Below are positions 7,717-16,824 of a stretch of DNA of 64,000 nt, piece by piece (within the stretch, counting starts at the first letter, position 1; every line of letters starts with the position of its first letter). This DNA is from Dokdonella_A sp963758365. Its GTDB lineage: Bacteria; Pseudomonadota; Gammaproteobacteria; Xanthomonadales; Rhodanobacteraceae. The notes beneath the pieces are model-generated. The model ran no database searches, had not been told where the DNA came from, and saw only the letters and a program-made list of their open reading frames with translations. The stretch covers positions 2,108,001-2,172,000 of the forward strand of contig CAVWVB010000001.1 of NCBI GenBank assembly GCA_963758365.1. The letters are read 5' to 3'. The position numbers and the translations under genes are program-made.

Positions 7717-9114
7717 ATGACCCGAGGCAAGCGCATCTACGTACTCGACACCAACGTGCTGATGCACGATCCGACTTCGCTGTTCCGCTTCGAGGAGCAT
7801 AGTGTCTTCATTCCGATGACGGTCCTCGAGGAACTCGATGCGGCAAAGAAGGGAACGTCGGAAACTTCGCGCAACGCGCGCCAGGTCAGCCGTTTTCTCA
7901 ACGAACTCGTGATCGCAGCAAACGGCCGGCCGATCGAGGAAGGTGTCGACCTCAGACTGCCACAGGGCTTGCAACTCGACCGTCGGCCGAAAGCGGGGCG
8001 CCTGTACTTTCAGACGCGCGCCGACGAACCAACTCCGAAGGACACCAGACGGGCGCTGCCGGACAACCTGATTCTGGCATCGGTCGTCGCACTGCGCGCG
8101 CAGCGCCCCAAAGAGGCCGTCGTGCTGGTGTCGAAGGACATCAACCTGCGCATCAAGGCGAAGATCTTCGGGATAACTGCCGAGGACTATGAAAATGATC
8201 GCGCCCTCGACGATTTCGCGCTTCTGTATTCCGGCCTGGCCGAGCTTCCTTCCAGCTTCTGGGAACGTCACGGCGAACTGCGTTCGTGGTCCGAGCGCGG
8301 ACGTACGTTTTACGAACTCAAGCGGCGCAAGGATGAGGACTGGCATCCGAACCAGAGCCTGTACCTGCCCGGCGACGACGAAGTCGAGCTGCGTGTACTG
8401 CGGCTCGAAGGGCACCGGGCCATTCTCCAGATCGCCGACGACTATCGCAGTGGTTCGCACACCGTATGGGGAATTCAGGCGCGAAACCGCGAGCAGAACT
8501 TTGCATTGAATGCGCTGATGGATCCCGATATCGACTTCGTAACCCTGCTCGGCACGGCGGGCACCGGCAAAACCTTGCTCGCCCTGGCCGCAGGCCTGGC
8601 CCAGGTGATGGACCAACAGCGCTATCGGGAAATCATCATGACGCGCGCGACCGTATCGGTTGGCGAGGACATCGGCTTCCTGCCCGGCACCGAGGAGGAA
8701 AAAATGACGCCCTGGATGGGTGCATTGACCGACAATCTCGAGGTACTGACCAACCCGCAGGAAGGCGGCGCCTGGGGCCGTGCGGCAACAAACGACCTGC
8801 TTGCATCCCGAATCAAGATTCGCGCGATGAACTTCATGCGCGGCCGTACGTTCATGGCGCGCTACGTGATCATCGACGAAGCGCAGAACCTGACCCCCAA
8901 GCAGATCAAGACTCTGATCACACGCACCGGGCCGGGCAGCAAGATGATCTGCCTCGGCAACGTAGAGCAGATCGATACTCCGTATCTCACCGAGACGACA
9001 TCGGGTCTGACCTACGCGGTCGACCGGTTCAAGAACTGGGAGCACAGCGCACACATCACGTTGCGGCGCGGCGAACGTTCACGCCTTGCGGACTATGCAT
9101 CGGAAGTGCTTTGA
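7717..9114 (+). CDS. PIN-domain/PhoH-type ATPase (PhoH2/YlaK family)
   Basis: A 465-residue fusion. An N-terminal PIN RNase-like domain (RIYVLDTNVLMHDP from residue 5; acidic residues in VLEELD and later LVSKDINLRIKA) is joined to a C-terminal PhoH ATPase domain with Walker A GTAGTGKTLLALAA and Walker B YVIIDEAQNLTP. The family has reported RNA-helicase and RNase activity in actinobacteria. The role in proteobacteria is not settled. The ATG follows AGAGAG, and the frame upstream of it is within bcp. It may be cotranscribed with bcp (82-base gap). Confidence 0.92.
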   Translation: MTRGKRIYVLDTNVLMHDPTSLFRFEEHSVFIPMTVLEELDAAKKGTSETSRNARQVSRFLNELVIAANGRPIEEGVDLRLPQGLQLDRRPKAGRLYFQTRADEPTPKDTRRALPDNLILASVVALRAQRPKEAVVLVSKDINLRIKAKIFGITAEDYENDRALDDFALLYSGLAELPSSFWERHGELRSWSERGRTFYELKRRKDEDWHPNQSLYLPGDDEVELRVLRLEGHRAILQIADDYRSGSHTVWGIQARNREQNFALNALMDPDIDFVTLLGTAGTGKTLLALAAGLAQVMDQQRYREIIMTRATVSVGEDIGFLPGTEEEKMTPWMGALTDNLEVLTNPQEGGAWGRAATNDLLASRIKIRAMNFMRGRTFMARYVIIDEAQNLTPKQIKTLITRTGPGSKMICLGNVEQIDTPYLTETTSGLTYAVDRFKNWEHSAHITLRRGERSRLADYASEVL

Positions 9115-9203
9115 GATCGCAACGTTGAGAGACGTTGAAACATGCATGCTCCCGCCTGACGAACGGACGAAGCGCGCAGCGTCCTCGACTGCGGTTTCCG
9201 CGA

Positions 9204-10403
9204 TCAGAACCGCGCGGACCAGAGCGCCTCGAATTCGAACCGGCTGGCCGTCGCATCACTACGCGGCACGTATGTCGGCATGAGCAGGAAGTACGGAGAC
9301 GTTGCGTAGCTGGCGGAGAAACTGAGATTGGTCCTGGAACCGAAATCGCGCGACCAGGCGAGAGAGAACATGTCGTTGGCAGTTGCGGATGCGAGCGCGT
9401 TCTCGAGCAATCTCGAGGTCGGCACCGGCTGCTGCCGCGTCGTATAGCGCATCTGGATCGTACCGATGCGATCCTCGCTCAAGGTCCAGCCCAGGCTGTA
9501 GACATTGAGATCCCGCCATGCGAATACCGGACTCGAGCTGTCGCCAAGCAGTGCGAGAAAGCGAATCGGCAGATTCGAACTCGTGAACGGCCGGATCGCA
9601 CTGTACTGGACATGCTGCGCACCGGCGTCGATCGCGAGCGTCGGCGTCAACGCGTAACTCAGGCTTGCACTTGCGCTCGCTGGAATGTCGAAGTCGCCCT
9701 GATCGGCGAAGACACCCCGATAGTTGGCGAACGCGGCCATGTTGACGCGAGATTGATAGCTGAGTTTCCAGTTGAGGCCCTGGCCGAGGACGCTGCCGAC
9801 ATCGACGCGCGCGCCCGCACCGTAGGAATTGTCTGCCAGCCACGTGGGCAGCGGTCGCGACACGTCGGCCTGGGTACCCAGGCCGAGACTGGCAAAGCGC
9901 TGATAAGCCAAGACGCCGGTCAGACGCACGCTCCCGTGCTCACCCCAGGCGGCGGTGAGAGCCGGCGCGACGACGGTGCGCTGCAGACCGGGATTGGGCA
10001 GGCCGAAGAGACGCGCCGACGGTTCGGGCAGGACTCCCGGCGTGTCGGCGATCGTGCCGGTCGCGATCGAGACCTCGAGATGCGAACTCGCACTCGCACG
10101 GGCCTGGAACAGCGGAGCCCTCGCGAGGTCGCCGGAATAGTTGTCCAGCACGTCGGGCGGCGCGAGCCTCTGCGGCTGCAACGCCCAGGAAAACTGGGGC
10201 GTTATGCTGGCCAGTGCATAATTGCGCCAACGCGCTGGAACAGTTGCACTTGCGAGGTCGCGTTCGGATGCGACCGCTGCGATCTCGCCCGCGCGCGCAG
10301 CAGCGGTCGGCCCGGCGTGCGCCAGGATTGAAAAAAATGGGAGCGCCAGCCCTGCGCCGAACGCTCCCATCCATCTCCCTGCGGTTGCTGTTGCCCGCTG
10401 CAT
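9204..10403 (-). CDS. Outer-membrane beta-barrel protein, function unknown
   Basis: A 399-residue exported protein. The signal sequence (hydrophobic GAFGAGLALPFFSILAHA) is followed by many alternating polar/aromatic strands (for example LNWKLSYQSRVNM, TNLSFSASYA). It ends in EALWSARF, with the C-terminal Phe that marks proteins for BAM insertion. No named family was recognised; it resembles uncharacterised barrel proteins rather than a TonB receptor, as there is no plug domain. The ATG is preceded by AGGGG. A promoter with a perfect TTGACA lies upstream. Substrate unknown. Confidence 0.75.
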   Translation of the reverse strand: MQRATATAGRWMGAFGAGLALPFFSILAHAGPTAAARAGEIAAVASERDLASATVPARWRNYALASITPQFSWALQPQRLAPPDVLDNYSGDLARAPLFQARASASSHLEVSIATGTIADTPGVLPEPSARLFGLPNPGLQRTVVAPALTAAWGEHGSVRLTGVLAYQRFASLGLGTQADVSRPLPTWLADNSYGAGARVDVGSVLGQGLNWKLSYQSRVNMAAFANYRGVFADQGDFDIPASASASLSYALTPTLAIDAGAQHVQYSAIRPFTSSNLPIRFLALLGDSSSPVFAWRDLNVYSLGWTLSEDRIGTIQMRYTTRQQPVPTSRLLENALASATANDMFSLAWSRDFGSRTNLSFSASYATSPYFLLMPTYVPRSDATASRFEFEALWSARF

Positions 10404-10450
10404 CGCCCCTGCTGCGGTAGTGGAACAGTTGTGGTGTAATTGCATTCGCG

Positions 10451-10479
10451 ATCGTTGGCGAAAACGCAACAAATGTCAA
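10451..10479 (-). promoter_or_regulatory. Putative promoter of the outer-membrane barrel gene
   Basis: On the minus strand a perfect -35 TTGACA (10474-10479) is followed after 17 bases by AACGAT (10451-10456, 3 of 6 consensus). It lies about 48 bases upstream of the start codon. Strong -35, weak -10. Confidence 0.45.
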
Positions 10480-10593
10480 GCGACGGAGTCGGCGATCGCG
10501 GGACAAGTCGTTGCAAAACCGTGTGTTCTATCGCATTCCTCGCCACCAGCGATAGACACTTCATGTCTCGGAAATACGACACCGCGGCTCCGG

Positions 10594-11394
10594 ATGCGCC
10601 CTGCCAGACCCACTGCCCTGACCATCGCCGGCTCCGACTCCGGCGGCGGTGCCGGCATCCAGATCGACCTGCACACGTTTGCCGCATTCGGCGTCCACGG
10701 CACCAGCGCGATCACCGCGCTGACCGCACAGAACACGCGCGGCGTGCGCGCGATACATCTCGCGTCGCGCGCCATCCTGCGCGCGCAGATCGAGGCGGTG
10801 TTCGACGATTTCCGGGTCGGGGCGGTCAAGATCGGTATGCTGGCTACGGCCTCGATCGCACGCGAAGTGGCCCGTGCGCTGCACGCATATCCGCGGCTGC
10901 CGCTGGTTCTCGACCCGGTGCTCGTCGCGACGACCGGAGCCGACCTCGCCATGGCAGATCTGGCGGCGGCGCTGCGCAGGCATCTCATCGCGCGCGCCGA
11001 CCTGCTCACACCCAACATTCCCGAGGCGGAACACCTGCTCGGTCATGCGATACGTGACCCGGGCCAGATGCGCGCCGCGGCTTCTGCCCTGCGCGCCGAG
11101 GGTGCACGCGCAGTGCTGCTCAAGGGTGGCCATCTCCGCGGCAACCGGGTGACGGACCTTCTGCTCACACCGCGCGGCGAACACTGGTTTCATCACAAGC
11201 GTATTCGCGGCAAGAGCCACGGCACGGGCTGCGCATTGTCATCGGCAATCGCCGCGGCGATCGCTCGCGGTGAATCGCTCGAGACTGCGGTCGAGGGTGC
11301 GATCGAATATGTCCAGCATGGCCTGCTTGCAGGCTATCGTCCCGGCAAGGGGAATCTGCGCGTACTGGATTCCCGCGCAGCGACCAGGGTCTGA
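10594..11394 (+). CDS. thiD: Hydroxymethylpyrimidine/phosphomethylpyrimidine kinase
   Basis: ThiD phosphorylates HMP and HMP-phosphate for thiamine synthesis. The 266-residue protein has the ribokinase-like start ALTIAGSDSGGGAGIQIDLHTFAAFGVHG, the segment VLDPVLVATTGADL, and the anion-hole/catalytic motif KSHGTGCALSSAIAAAIA with the GTGC catalytic region. The ATG at 10594 starts immediately before the conserved N-terminus. The ribosome site is weak (CTCCGG). The frame extends upstream into the divergent promoter region without homology. No other thi gene is in the window. Confidence 0.93.
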   Translation: MRPARPTALTIAGSDSGGGAGIQIDLHTFAAFGVHGTSAITALTAQNTRGVRAIHLASRAILRAQIEAVFDDFRVGAVKIGMLATASIAREVARALHAYPRLPLVLDPVLVATTGADLAMADLAAALRRHLIARADLLTPNIPEAEHLLGHAIRDPGQMRAAASALRAEGARAVLLKGGHLRGNRVTDLLLTPRGEHWFHHKRIRGKSHGTGCALSSAIAAAIARGESLETAVEGAIEYVQHGLLAGYRPGKGNLRVLDSRAATRV

Positions 11395-11440
11395 GCAGAG
11401 GCGCTCGCGCTACGGCGATTGCGCGCGCCAACCACGCGAT

Positions 11441-12469
11441 TCACCTCGCGACACGTAAGGCTCCGAGCCGGGAAATGATCGCGTCAGCGAAACCCCGCGT
11501 GGTGCCATCGCCGCCGAGGTCGGGCGTTACGCGATCACGGGCAACCAGCGTCGCGCGAATCGCCGCGCGCAGGCGTTCCGCCTCGTCGGTTCGCTCCAGA
11601 TGGTCGAGCATCTGAGCGGCCCCGAGCAGCAGCGCGCACGGATTGGCAATGCCCTTGCCCGCAATGTCAGGAGCCGATCCGTGCACCGCCTCGAAGATCG
11701 CGGTGTCGGCACCGATATTCGCGCCCGGCGCCAGACCCAAGCCGCCGACGAGCCCTGCGCAAAGGTCGGAAATGATGTCTCCGAACAGGTTTGTGGTCAC
11801 GATCACGTCGAATTGCTCGGGGCGCATCACAAGCTGCATGCAGCAGTTGTCGACGATGAGTTCGTTGCAGACGATGTCGGGGTACTCTGCCGCCACCTCG
11901 CGTGCCACCTTGAGGAACAATCCGGACGTCGATTTCAGAATGTTCGCCTTGTGCACGACGCTGACTTTCCGGCGCCCCGTGCGGCGCGCCAGCTCGAAAG
12001 CGTAGCGCACGATGCGTTCCGAACCGCGACGAGTGACCTTCTGTGTAAGCGTCGCGGTTGCGCCGTCATCGGAGACCTGCTGACCTTCGCCGATATAGGC
12101 ACCCTCGGTGTTCTCACGCACGGTGACCAGATCGACGTCCTCGGGAAAACGCGATCGGGTATTCGGAAACGAGACCGCAGGACGCACGTTTGCATAAAGG
12201 TCGAAATGCTTGCGCAACGCCACATTGATCGAGCTGAAACCCTCGCCGACGGGCGTCGTCAGCGGACTCTTCAACGCGACATGATGTTGCGCGATCGCAT
12301 CGAGTGTCGCCTGCGGCAGCAGTTCGCCGGACGAGTCGTAGGCCGCGAGCCCCGCCTCCACGAAGTCGTACTTCAGGCCCAGTTCAAGCGCGTCGACGAC
12401 GCGCAGGGTCGCCTCCATGATCTCCGGGCCGATCCCGTCTCCGCGGATCACCGCAATCGTCGTGCTCAT
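11441..12469 (-). CDS. NAD-dependent isocitrate dehydrogenase (mitochondrial-type)
   Basis: Oxidative decarboxylation of isocitrate in the TCA cycle. The 342-residue protein belongs to the IDH/IPMDH family: VIRGDGIGPEI, SSINVALRKHFDLYANVRPA (substrate loop), TVRENTEGAYIG, IVTTNLFGDIISDLCAGLVGGLG and GSAPDIAGKGIANPCALLL. The substrate loop and the last segment closely resemble eukaryotic NAD-IDH alpha subunits and the NAD-IDH of xanthomonads. They do not resemble LeuB or the NADP enzyme. Homoisocitrate dehydrogenase is a less likely alternative. The ATG at 12469 follows AGGAG; an in-frame ATG eight codons upstream is less well placed. Confidence 0.87.
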   Translation of the reverse strand: MSTTIAVIRGDGIGPEIMEATLRVVDALELGLKYDFVEAGLAAYDSSGELLPQATLDAIAQHHVALKSPLTTPVGEGFSSINVALRKHFDLYANVRPAVSFPNTRSRFPEDVDLVTVRENTEGAYIGEGQQVSDDGATATLTQKVTRRGSERIVRYAFELARRTGRRKVSVVHKANILKSTSGLFLKVAREVAAEYPDIVCNELIVDNCCMQLVMRPEQFDVIVTTNLFGDIISDLCAGLVGGLGLAPGANIGADTAIFEAVHGSAPDIAGKGIANPCALLLGAAQMLDHLERTDEAERLRAAIRATLVARDRVTPDLGGDGTTRGFADAIISRLGALRVAR

Positions 12470-12597
12470 CAAGAAAACTCCTGCTGCATGCATGCCGCGG
12501 GCACGCCGGAACAGACCGCATGGAGCGGATCATGCGCGCTGCACGCGCGTGAAACTCCGACATCGCGCAGAGGGCCACCGCGGTCGGGTCGAAGGCG

Positions 12598-12653
12598 CCG
12601 GGCAAGTCCGGGATTTCCCGGCAACGCGGAGTCGCGTCTCCCGACTTGCCCGG
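12598..12653. repeat. Inverted repeat in the divergent IDH/secreted-protein intergenic region
   Basis: Arms CCGGGCAAGTC and GACTTGCCCGG (11 bp, perfect) are separated by 34 bases that hold a further small palindrome (GGGATTTCCC). It lies between two divergent starts, where either a regulator site or an RNA structure is possible. Confidence 0.6.
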
Positions 12654-12680
12654 ATTCACGGGGTCGCGCATTATCGACCA

Positions 12681-13796
12681 ATGTTCCCGAACCGCACAAG
12701 CAAGCGAACCGCTCCACGCGTGTTCGTCGGCGTGATCTGCATCGCCGCGCTGGTCGCGGGCGCGCAAGCGCTCGCCGCCCCGCAGATCCGCATGCGGCTC
12801 GAGTCGACTTCGCCGGTGCGCGGCCGGGGTCCTACCCGGATCAGTCTGTACGGCCGCGCCGCGGTTCATTGCAAACCCACGCTCGAACGCGTGACGCTCG
12901 ACGGGCTGGATCTCAATATCGAACTCGCCAATCCGGAGACCGCGTGCGACGACCGTTATCCGGTTCCTTTCGCACTACGCGTGGACCCCTCCAGAAGTAC
13001 GGGCTTGCCGATCCTGCCCGGCCAGGTCTATCGGGTGCGCGTCTATGCGAGGACCGGAAATTCGACGTCATTGGTGGCATTCCAGCTGCTGGATACCCAT
13101 TCACTGGACTCTGCGTCGATACCGGAAAACGGCTTCTGGTGGCCGGAGTCCGCACCCGGCAACGCGGCACGCTCGTACGGTCAGGGTGCGAGCATGGAAT
13201 GGCAGGATGGCCTGCTCGCGGTCAGCCTGTTCGGATTTTCCGACGCCGGAACGCCGACCTGGTATTTCGGCAGCACGCGCCCGCATGGCCGCGTCGCCGA
13301 AATTTCGCTGGTCCAGCTCACCAACGGCGACCCGCTCTTCGCACAGGGGGGCACGCAGCCCGCAGCGCAGGCCGGACCGCGCCTTCACCTGGAGTTTCTT
13401 TCACCCGCGCGCACGCGCGCCTGGCTGGTTCGCGGTGAGGAAGGTCGAAGCATCGACGTACGCACGCTCGTACTCTCGCGGTCGCGCTTCACGACCGATG
13501 TTGTCGGTTCGACATGGAGCGGGCAGTGGGTACTCGTTGCAGACGAGAAAAGCGTGCCGCGCCGATTCGAATTCGCCGATGCGAGCAGCCGCGATGCACA
13601 AAGTTTCCACCTGGCCGACACCGGCAATGACGCGAGCCTGGATTGCCGCACCGACGGCGCAAATGGTTTTCCCGACCTGTGCACGCTTTCGGTCGCCGCG
13701 GTGCCGCTCGCGGACTTCGACAGCATCGGCGTCGATCACCTCGGCGGGCGCGACAGCGGCGGCGCGCACGTCACCCTGATGCGGGTACCACGCTAG
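12681..13796 (+). CDS. Secreted protein of unknown function
   Basis: A 371-residue protein with a clear signal peptide (basic NRTSKRTAPR, then VFVGVICIAALVAGAQALA, cleavage near AAP). The mature part is rich in beta-strand-like sequence and has few cysteines, in two pairs near residues 55-85 and 340-350. One segment (ENGFWWPESAPGNAARSYGQ, then TPTWYFGSTRP) recalls the aromatic-rich repeats of secreted proteins in this order of bacteria, but I do not recognise a family. It is divergent from NAD-IDH. No ribosome site is obvious before the ATG, so the start is moderately certain. Confidence 0.7.
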   Translation: MFPNRTSKRTAPRVFVGVICIAALVAGAQALAAPQIRMRLESTSPVRGRGPTRISLYGRAAVHCKPTLERVTLDGLDLNIELANPETACDDRYPVPFALRVDPSRSTGLPILPGQVYRVRVYARTGNSTSLVAFQLLDTHSLDSASIPENGFWWPESAPGNAARSYGQGASMEWQDGLLAVSLFGFSDAGTPTWYFGSTRPHGRVAEISLVQLTNGDPLFAQGGTQPAAQAGPRLHLEFLSPARTRAWLVRGEEGRSIDVRTLVLSRSRFTTDVVGSTWSGQWVLVADEKSVPRRFEFADASSRDAQSFHLADTGNDASLDCRTDGANGFPDLCTLSVAAVPLADFDSIGVDHLGGRDSGGAHVTLMRVPR

Positions 13797-13898
13797 GACC
13801 AGCGACTGTTCGCGCGGCTCCATGCGAAGACGGGATCGGGGAACGCGGAAGCGCCGATGGCATGGGCGGACGAGGCAAACCGTCCGGCGATGCCGGAA

Positions 13899-14300
13899 TC
13901 ATTCGGTGGTTCGAACGGGCGGCCCCGACGCATCCGAGGGCCCGGATGCGTCTCCACTCCGTCGCAACATCTGATCGAGAAAATCCACTGCCCGGCGCAA
14001 ATGCGGAATAACGATCGATCCTCCAACCACGAGACCGACACCGAACACCTCGAAAAACTCGTCCTCGTCGACTCCCGCTTCGACGCACTGCGCCACGTGA
14101 TAGCTGATGCAATCGTCGCAACGCAGGACCAGCGAGGCGACCAGGCCGAGCATCTCCTTGGTCTTCACGTCCAGGGCGCCGGCCTTGTAGGTCTGCGTGT
14201 CGAGAGCGAAGAACCGCCGCACGACCTGATTGTCCTGGCCGAGAATGCGATCATTCATGCGCTGACGGAACGCATTGAAATCGCCCACGCGGTCGCTCAT
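13899..14300 (-). CDS. AhpD-like / carboxymuconolactone decarboxylase family protein
   Basis: A 133-residue cytoplasmic protein of the CMD/AhpD fold, with the motif VLRCDDCISYHVAQCVEAGV: two cysteines in CxxC plus the downstream His, as in AhpD-type peroxidase/disulfide reductases. Its ATG overlaps the glutaredoxin TGA by four bases (ATGA), so the two are translated together. That supports a thiol-redox role over true carboxymuconolactone decarboxylation. The C-terminus (GDASGPSDASGPP) is a low-complexity tail. The substrate is unknown. Confidence 0.87.
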   Translation of the reverse strand: MSDRVGDFNAFRQRMNDRILGQDNQVVRRFFALDTQTYKAGALDVKTKEMLGLVASLVLRCDDCISYHVAQCVEAGVDEDEFFEVFGVGLVVGGSIVIPHLRRAVDFLDQMLRRSGDASGPSDASGPPVRTTE

Positions 14301-14590
14301 GGCCGTGACTCCGCAAGTTCGCGCAGGCGCCCGCTGCGGTCTGCGGCGAGAAGGTCGTCGAAGCCGCCCAGATGCGCACCGGCGACGAAGATCTGCGGCA
14401 CGCTGCGACGTCCGCCGCTGCGCCTCAGCATCTCCTCGATTCTGGCCGGGTCCAGATCGATGCGCATCTCCTCGAACTCGAGACCCTTCTGCTTCAGGAA
14501 AGTCTTCGCGAAAACGCAGTAGGGACAGATCGCAGTGGTATAGATTTCGACGAGACTCAATGCCGGCTCCGGAGGGATCGCATGCGCCAT
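14297..14590 (-). CDS. grxC: Glutaredoxin (GrxC type)
   Basis: Glutathione-dependent disulfide reductase of 97 residues. The active site is CPYC in VEIYTTAICPYCVFAKTFL (Cys22 and Cys25), followed by the cis-Pro segment SVPQIFVAGAHLGGFDDLLA, which binds glutathione. About ten extra residues precede the usual start of the fold. The last codons overlap the AhpD-like gene by four bases. GGAAA precedes the ATG. Confidence 0.93.
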   Translation of the reverse strand: MAHAIPPEPALSLVEIYTTAICPYCVFAKTFLKQKGLEFEEMRIDLDPARIEEMLRRSGGRRSVPQIFVAGAHLGGFDDLLAADRSGRLRELAESRP

Positions 14591-14880
14591 CTGGGATTTC
14601 CGCGCGCTGATGCAAGCTTAGCCTGCCCGGCAGGGTGAACGCACACTGAGCGCACATGACCCGCGCAGCTTCCGCCGACCCGCGGACGGTGGCTAGCGGC
14701 CCCCGGTCGCGCTAATGTAGTTGCGGCCTGTCCGCACGCGATGTCGGATCGGAGCCTGCGCAATCGCCGACACCGATTCTCCGGCTGACCCTTGAAGCTT
14801 TTCCCGGCGGCTGCGCGCGGCAACCCGGACGACTCCATGTCATCAGCCTCGATCCATCCCGTATCCAGCCGGTTGCACCC

Positions 14881-16617
14881 ATGCGCCTGACCCGATGCGT
14901 CACCGCCGTTTCCCTCGCCTGCGCGACCGCGCTGGCGGGCGCACGTGATTCCGGCGTGAAGCTGCCTGACATCGGCAGCTCCGCGGCTTCCATCATGTCG
15001 CCACAGGAACTTCACGACTACGGCGCCGCGATGCTGCAGGAACTGCGCGGATACGAGCTGGTGCTCGACGACGCCCTGCTCAACGACTATGTCAATGCGC
15101 TTGGCTACAAGCTGGTCGCCAACAGCGGCCATCCGGAAGGATCGTTCACGTTTTTCGTCATGCGTGACGAGCAGATCAATGCGTTCGCTGCACCTGGAGG
15201 TTTCGTCGCGGTGAACGCGGGCTTGATCACGGCAATGGAAACGGAAGACGAACTTGCCGCCGTAATGGCCCACGAGATCTCGCATGTACAGCAGCAGCAC
15301 ATATTGCGAGCGTTCGAGGATCAGAAAAAGATGTCGATCCCGATCATGCTCGGAATGCTTGGTGTTATGATCGCCACCGCGCACCGCACCGACGACGCAG
15401 GCGTCGCGGCTGCGGTCACCGGCACTTCGCTTATCCAGCAGCGCCAGATCAATTTCACGCGCAGCGAGGAAGCGGAAGCCGACCGTGTCGGAATCCAGAC
15501 CCTGGCACGTTCGGACTTCGATCCAAATGCGATGGCCGGCGCGTTTCAGACTCTGCAGAAGATGATGCGCGTGAACGGTGTCGATGTTCCGGAATTTCTG
15601 CTCGACCACCCGCTCGACACCAGGCGCATCGCGGACGCGAAGGCCCGCGCCGAACAATTGGGCTGCCCTTCCCTGCCACGGCTCGACGCGGCTCCGGAAC
15701 CACCCGGCGGCGGCCTGAATCTGCGCCTCCCCGACAGCAAGGAAGGCACTTCGGCGCCCGCAGACGAGGCAAGTGCGGTGGCCGCGAGCAATGCAGCCAC
15801 GATGACCATCGACTCGCATGCGGACGCGGGCAAGACGTTGCCGCAGGTAACGGTCACCGCGTGCAACCCGCATGGAACTTCGGGAGATTCCTATTTCGCG
15901 TTGATGCGCGAGAGGACGCGCGTCCTAGCGGCGACTTCTCCGACCGACATGCGCAACTATTACGCGAAAAACCTGCACGACAATGGCGAGTTCGATACTG
16001 TCGCGAATCGCTATGGCTATGCGCTCGCTCTCATCCGCGCACGCGAACCGAAGCTTGCTGCGACCGAGCTCGAGCGCCTCGTCGCGCAAGCCCCCACCTC
16101 CCAGGTTCTGCGGCTCGCGCTCGCTACCGCACAGAACCAGGCTGGAGCGAGGGCGCGGGCCATTGCGATCTTCGAGCAGCTCGATCGCGATTTTCCGGGC
16201 AGCCGCGCCGTGGCACTCACCTACGCGGACGCACTATTGACCCGCCCCGACGCGGACAGTGCACGCGTCGTGCTCGATCTGCTGCGCCCCCTGCTCGAAC
16301 GCTACAGCGCAGACCCGGAACTGCAACGCAGTTTCGGTCGCGCCAACCAGCTCGCCGGCGACAAGGTGCGCGCCGCCGAAGCTTATGCCGAGGCGGCCTT
16401 CCTGACCGGTCACGCGGAGGACGCGCTGAATCAGCTCAAGGCGTTGTCCAAGCAGCCGGACCTCACCTATTACCAGCGCAGCCGCATCGATGCGCGCATT
16501 ACCGAGCTGACGCCGGCGGTTCTCGAATTGCGCAAGCGTTCGTCGCCAGCCGAGCCCGATTCCCTGGCACCCGCGTTATCGTGCTGCGGTCCGCGGCGGA
16601 GCGGCGATCTCCTGTAA
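14881..16617 (+). CDS. M48 zinc metallopeptidase with TPR-like C-terminus (BepA-like)
   Basis: A 578-residue exported protein (signal TRCVTAVSLACATALAG). The M48 domain carries HEISH at 131-135 and the third ligand Glu197 in EEAEAD. The C-terminal 230 residues are helical and Ala-rich with repeats such as RYGYALALIRAREPKLAATELERL, like the TPR domain of E. coli BepA, a periplasmic protease/chaperone for outer-membrane protein and LPS-transport assembly. A Pro/Ser/Ala-rich spacer (about 280-320) separates the two parts, longer than in BepA (487 residues). The ending SCCGPRRSGDLL is not family-like. Confidence 0.88.
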   Translation: MRLTRCVTAVSLACATALAGARDSGVKLPDIGSSAASIMSPQELHDYGAAMLQELRGYELVLDDALLNDYVNALGYKLVANSGHPEGSFTFFVMRDEQINAFAAPGGFVAVNAGLITAMETEDELAAVMAHEISHVQQQHILRAFEDQKKMSIPIMLGMLGVMIATAHRTDDAGVAAAVTGTSLIQQRQINFTRSEEAEADRVGIQTLARSDFDPNAMAGAFQTLQKMMRVNGVDVPEFLLDHPLDTRRIADAKARAEQLGCPSLPRLDAAPEPPGGGLNLRLPDSKEGTSAPADEASAVAASNAATMTIDSHADAGKTLPQVTVTACNPHGTSGDSYFALMRERTRVLAATSPTDMRNYYAKNLHDNGEFDTVANRYGYALALIRAREPKLAATELERLVAQAPTSQVLRLALATAQNQAGARARAIAIFEQLDRDFPGSRAVALTYADALLTRPDADSARVVLDLLRPLLERYSADPELQRSFGRANQLAGDKVRAAEAYAEAAFLTGHAEDALNQLKALSKQPDLTYYQRSRIDARITELTPAVLELRKRSSPAEPDSLAPALSCCGPRRSGDLL

Positions 16618-16824
16618 TATTTCCGTGATCGCCTAGACGCGCACATGGCCGCGAGAGAATCCCGTGTATCTTCTTGGTATGCAAGTATTTTTTCAGGGAA
16701 CCGCAAGCTTGATCCCGAAGCCAGGCCCGCCGGCTTCGCGCTCGATTCCGGTCGTGTCATGCGCACGTAACAACAGGCCGCTGCAATGAGCGCGTAATAC
16801 AACCCGTGGCGGATGGGTGGTCGT

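Noticed and set aside
7582..9054. 490-codon minus-strand open frame
   Set aside because: It lies antisense to the PIN-PhoH gene, whose motifs are unambiguous; the minus frame has no recognisable domain and is a high-GC shadow.
13899..14300. True 4-carboxymuconolactone decarboxylase of aromatic degradation
   Set aside because: The CxxC plus His motif and overlap with a glutaredoxin point to a thiol-redox role; no protocatechuate pathway gene is nearby.
16765..16785. Possible Pho box (GTGTCAT followed by GTAACA) upstream of phoB
   Set aside because: Only the first half resembles the CTGTCAT repeat; the second half does not match at the required 11-base spacing.
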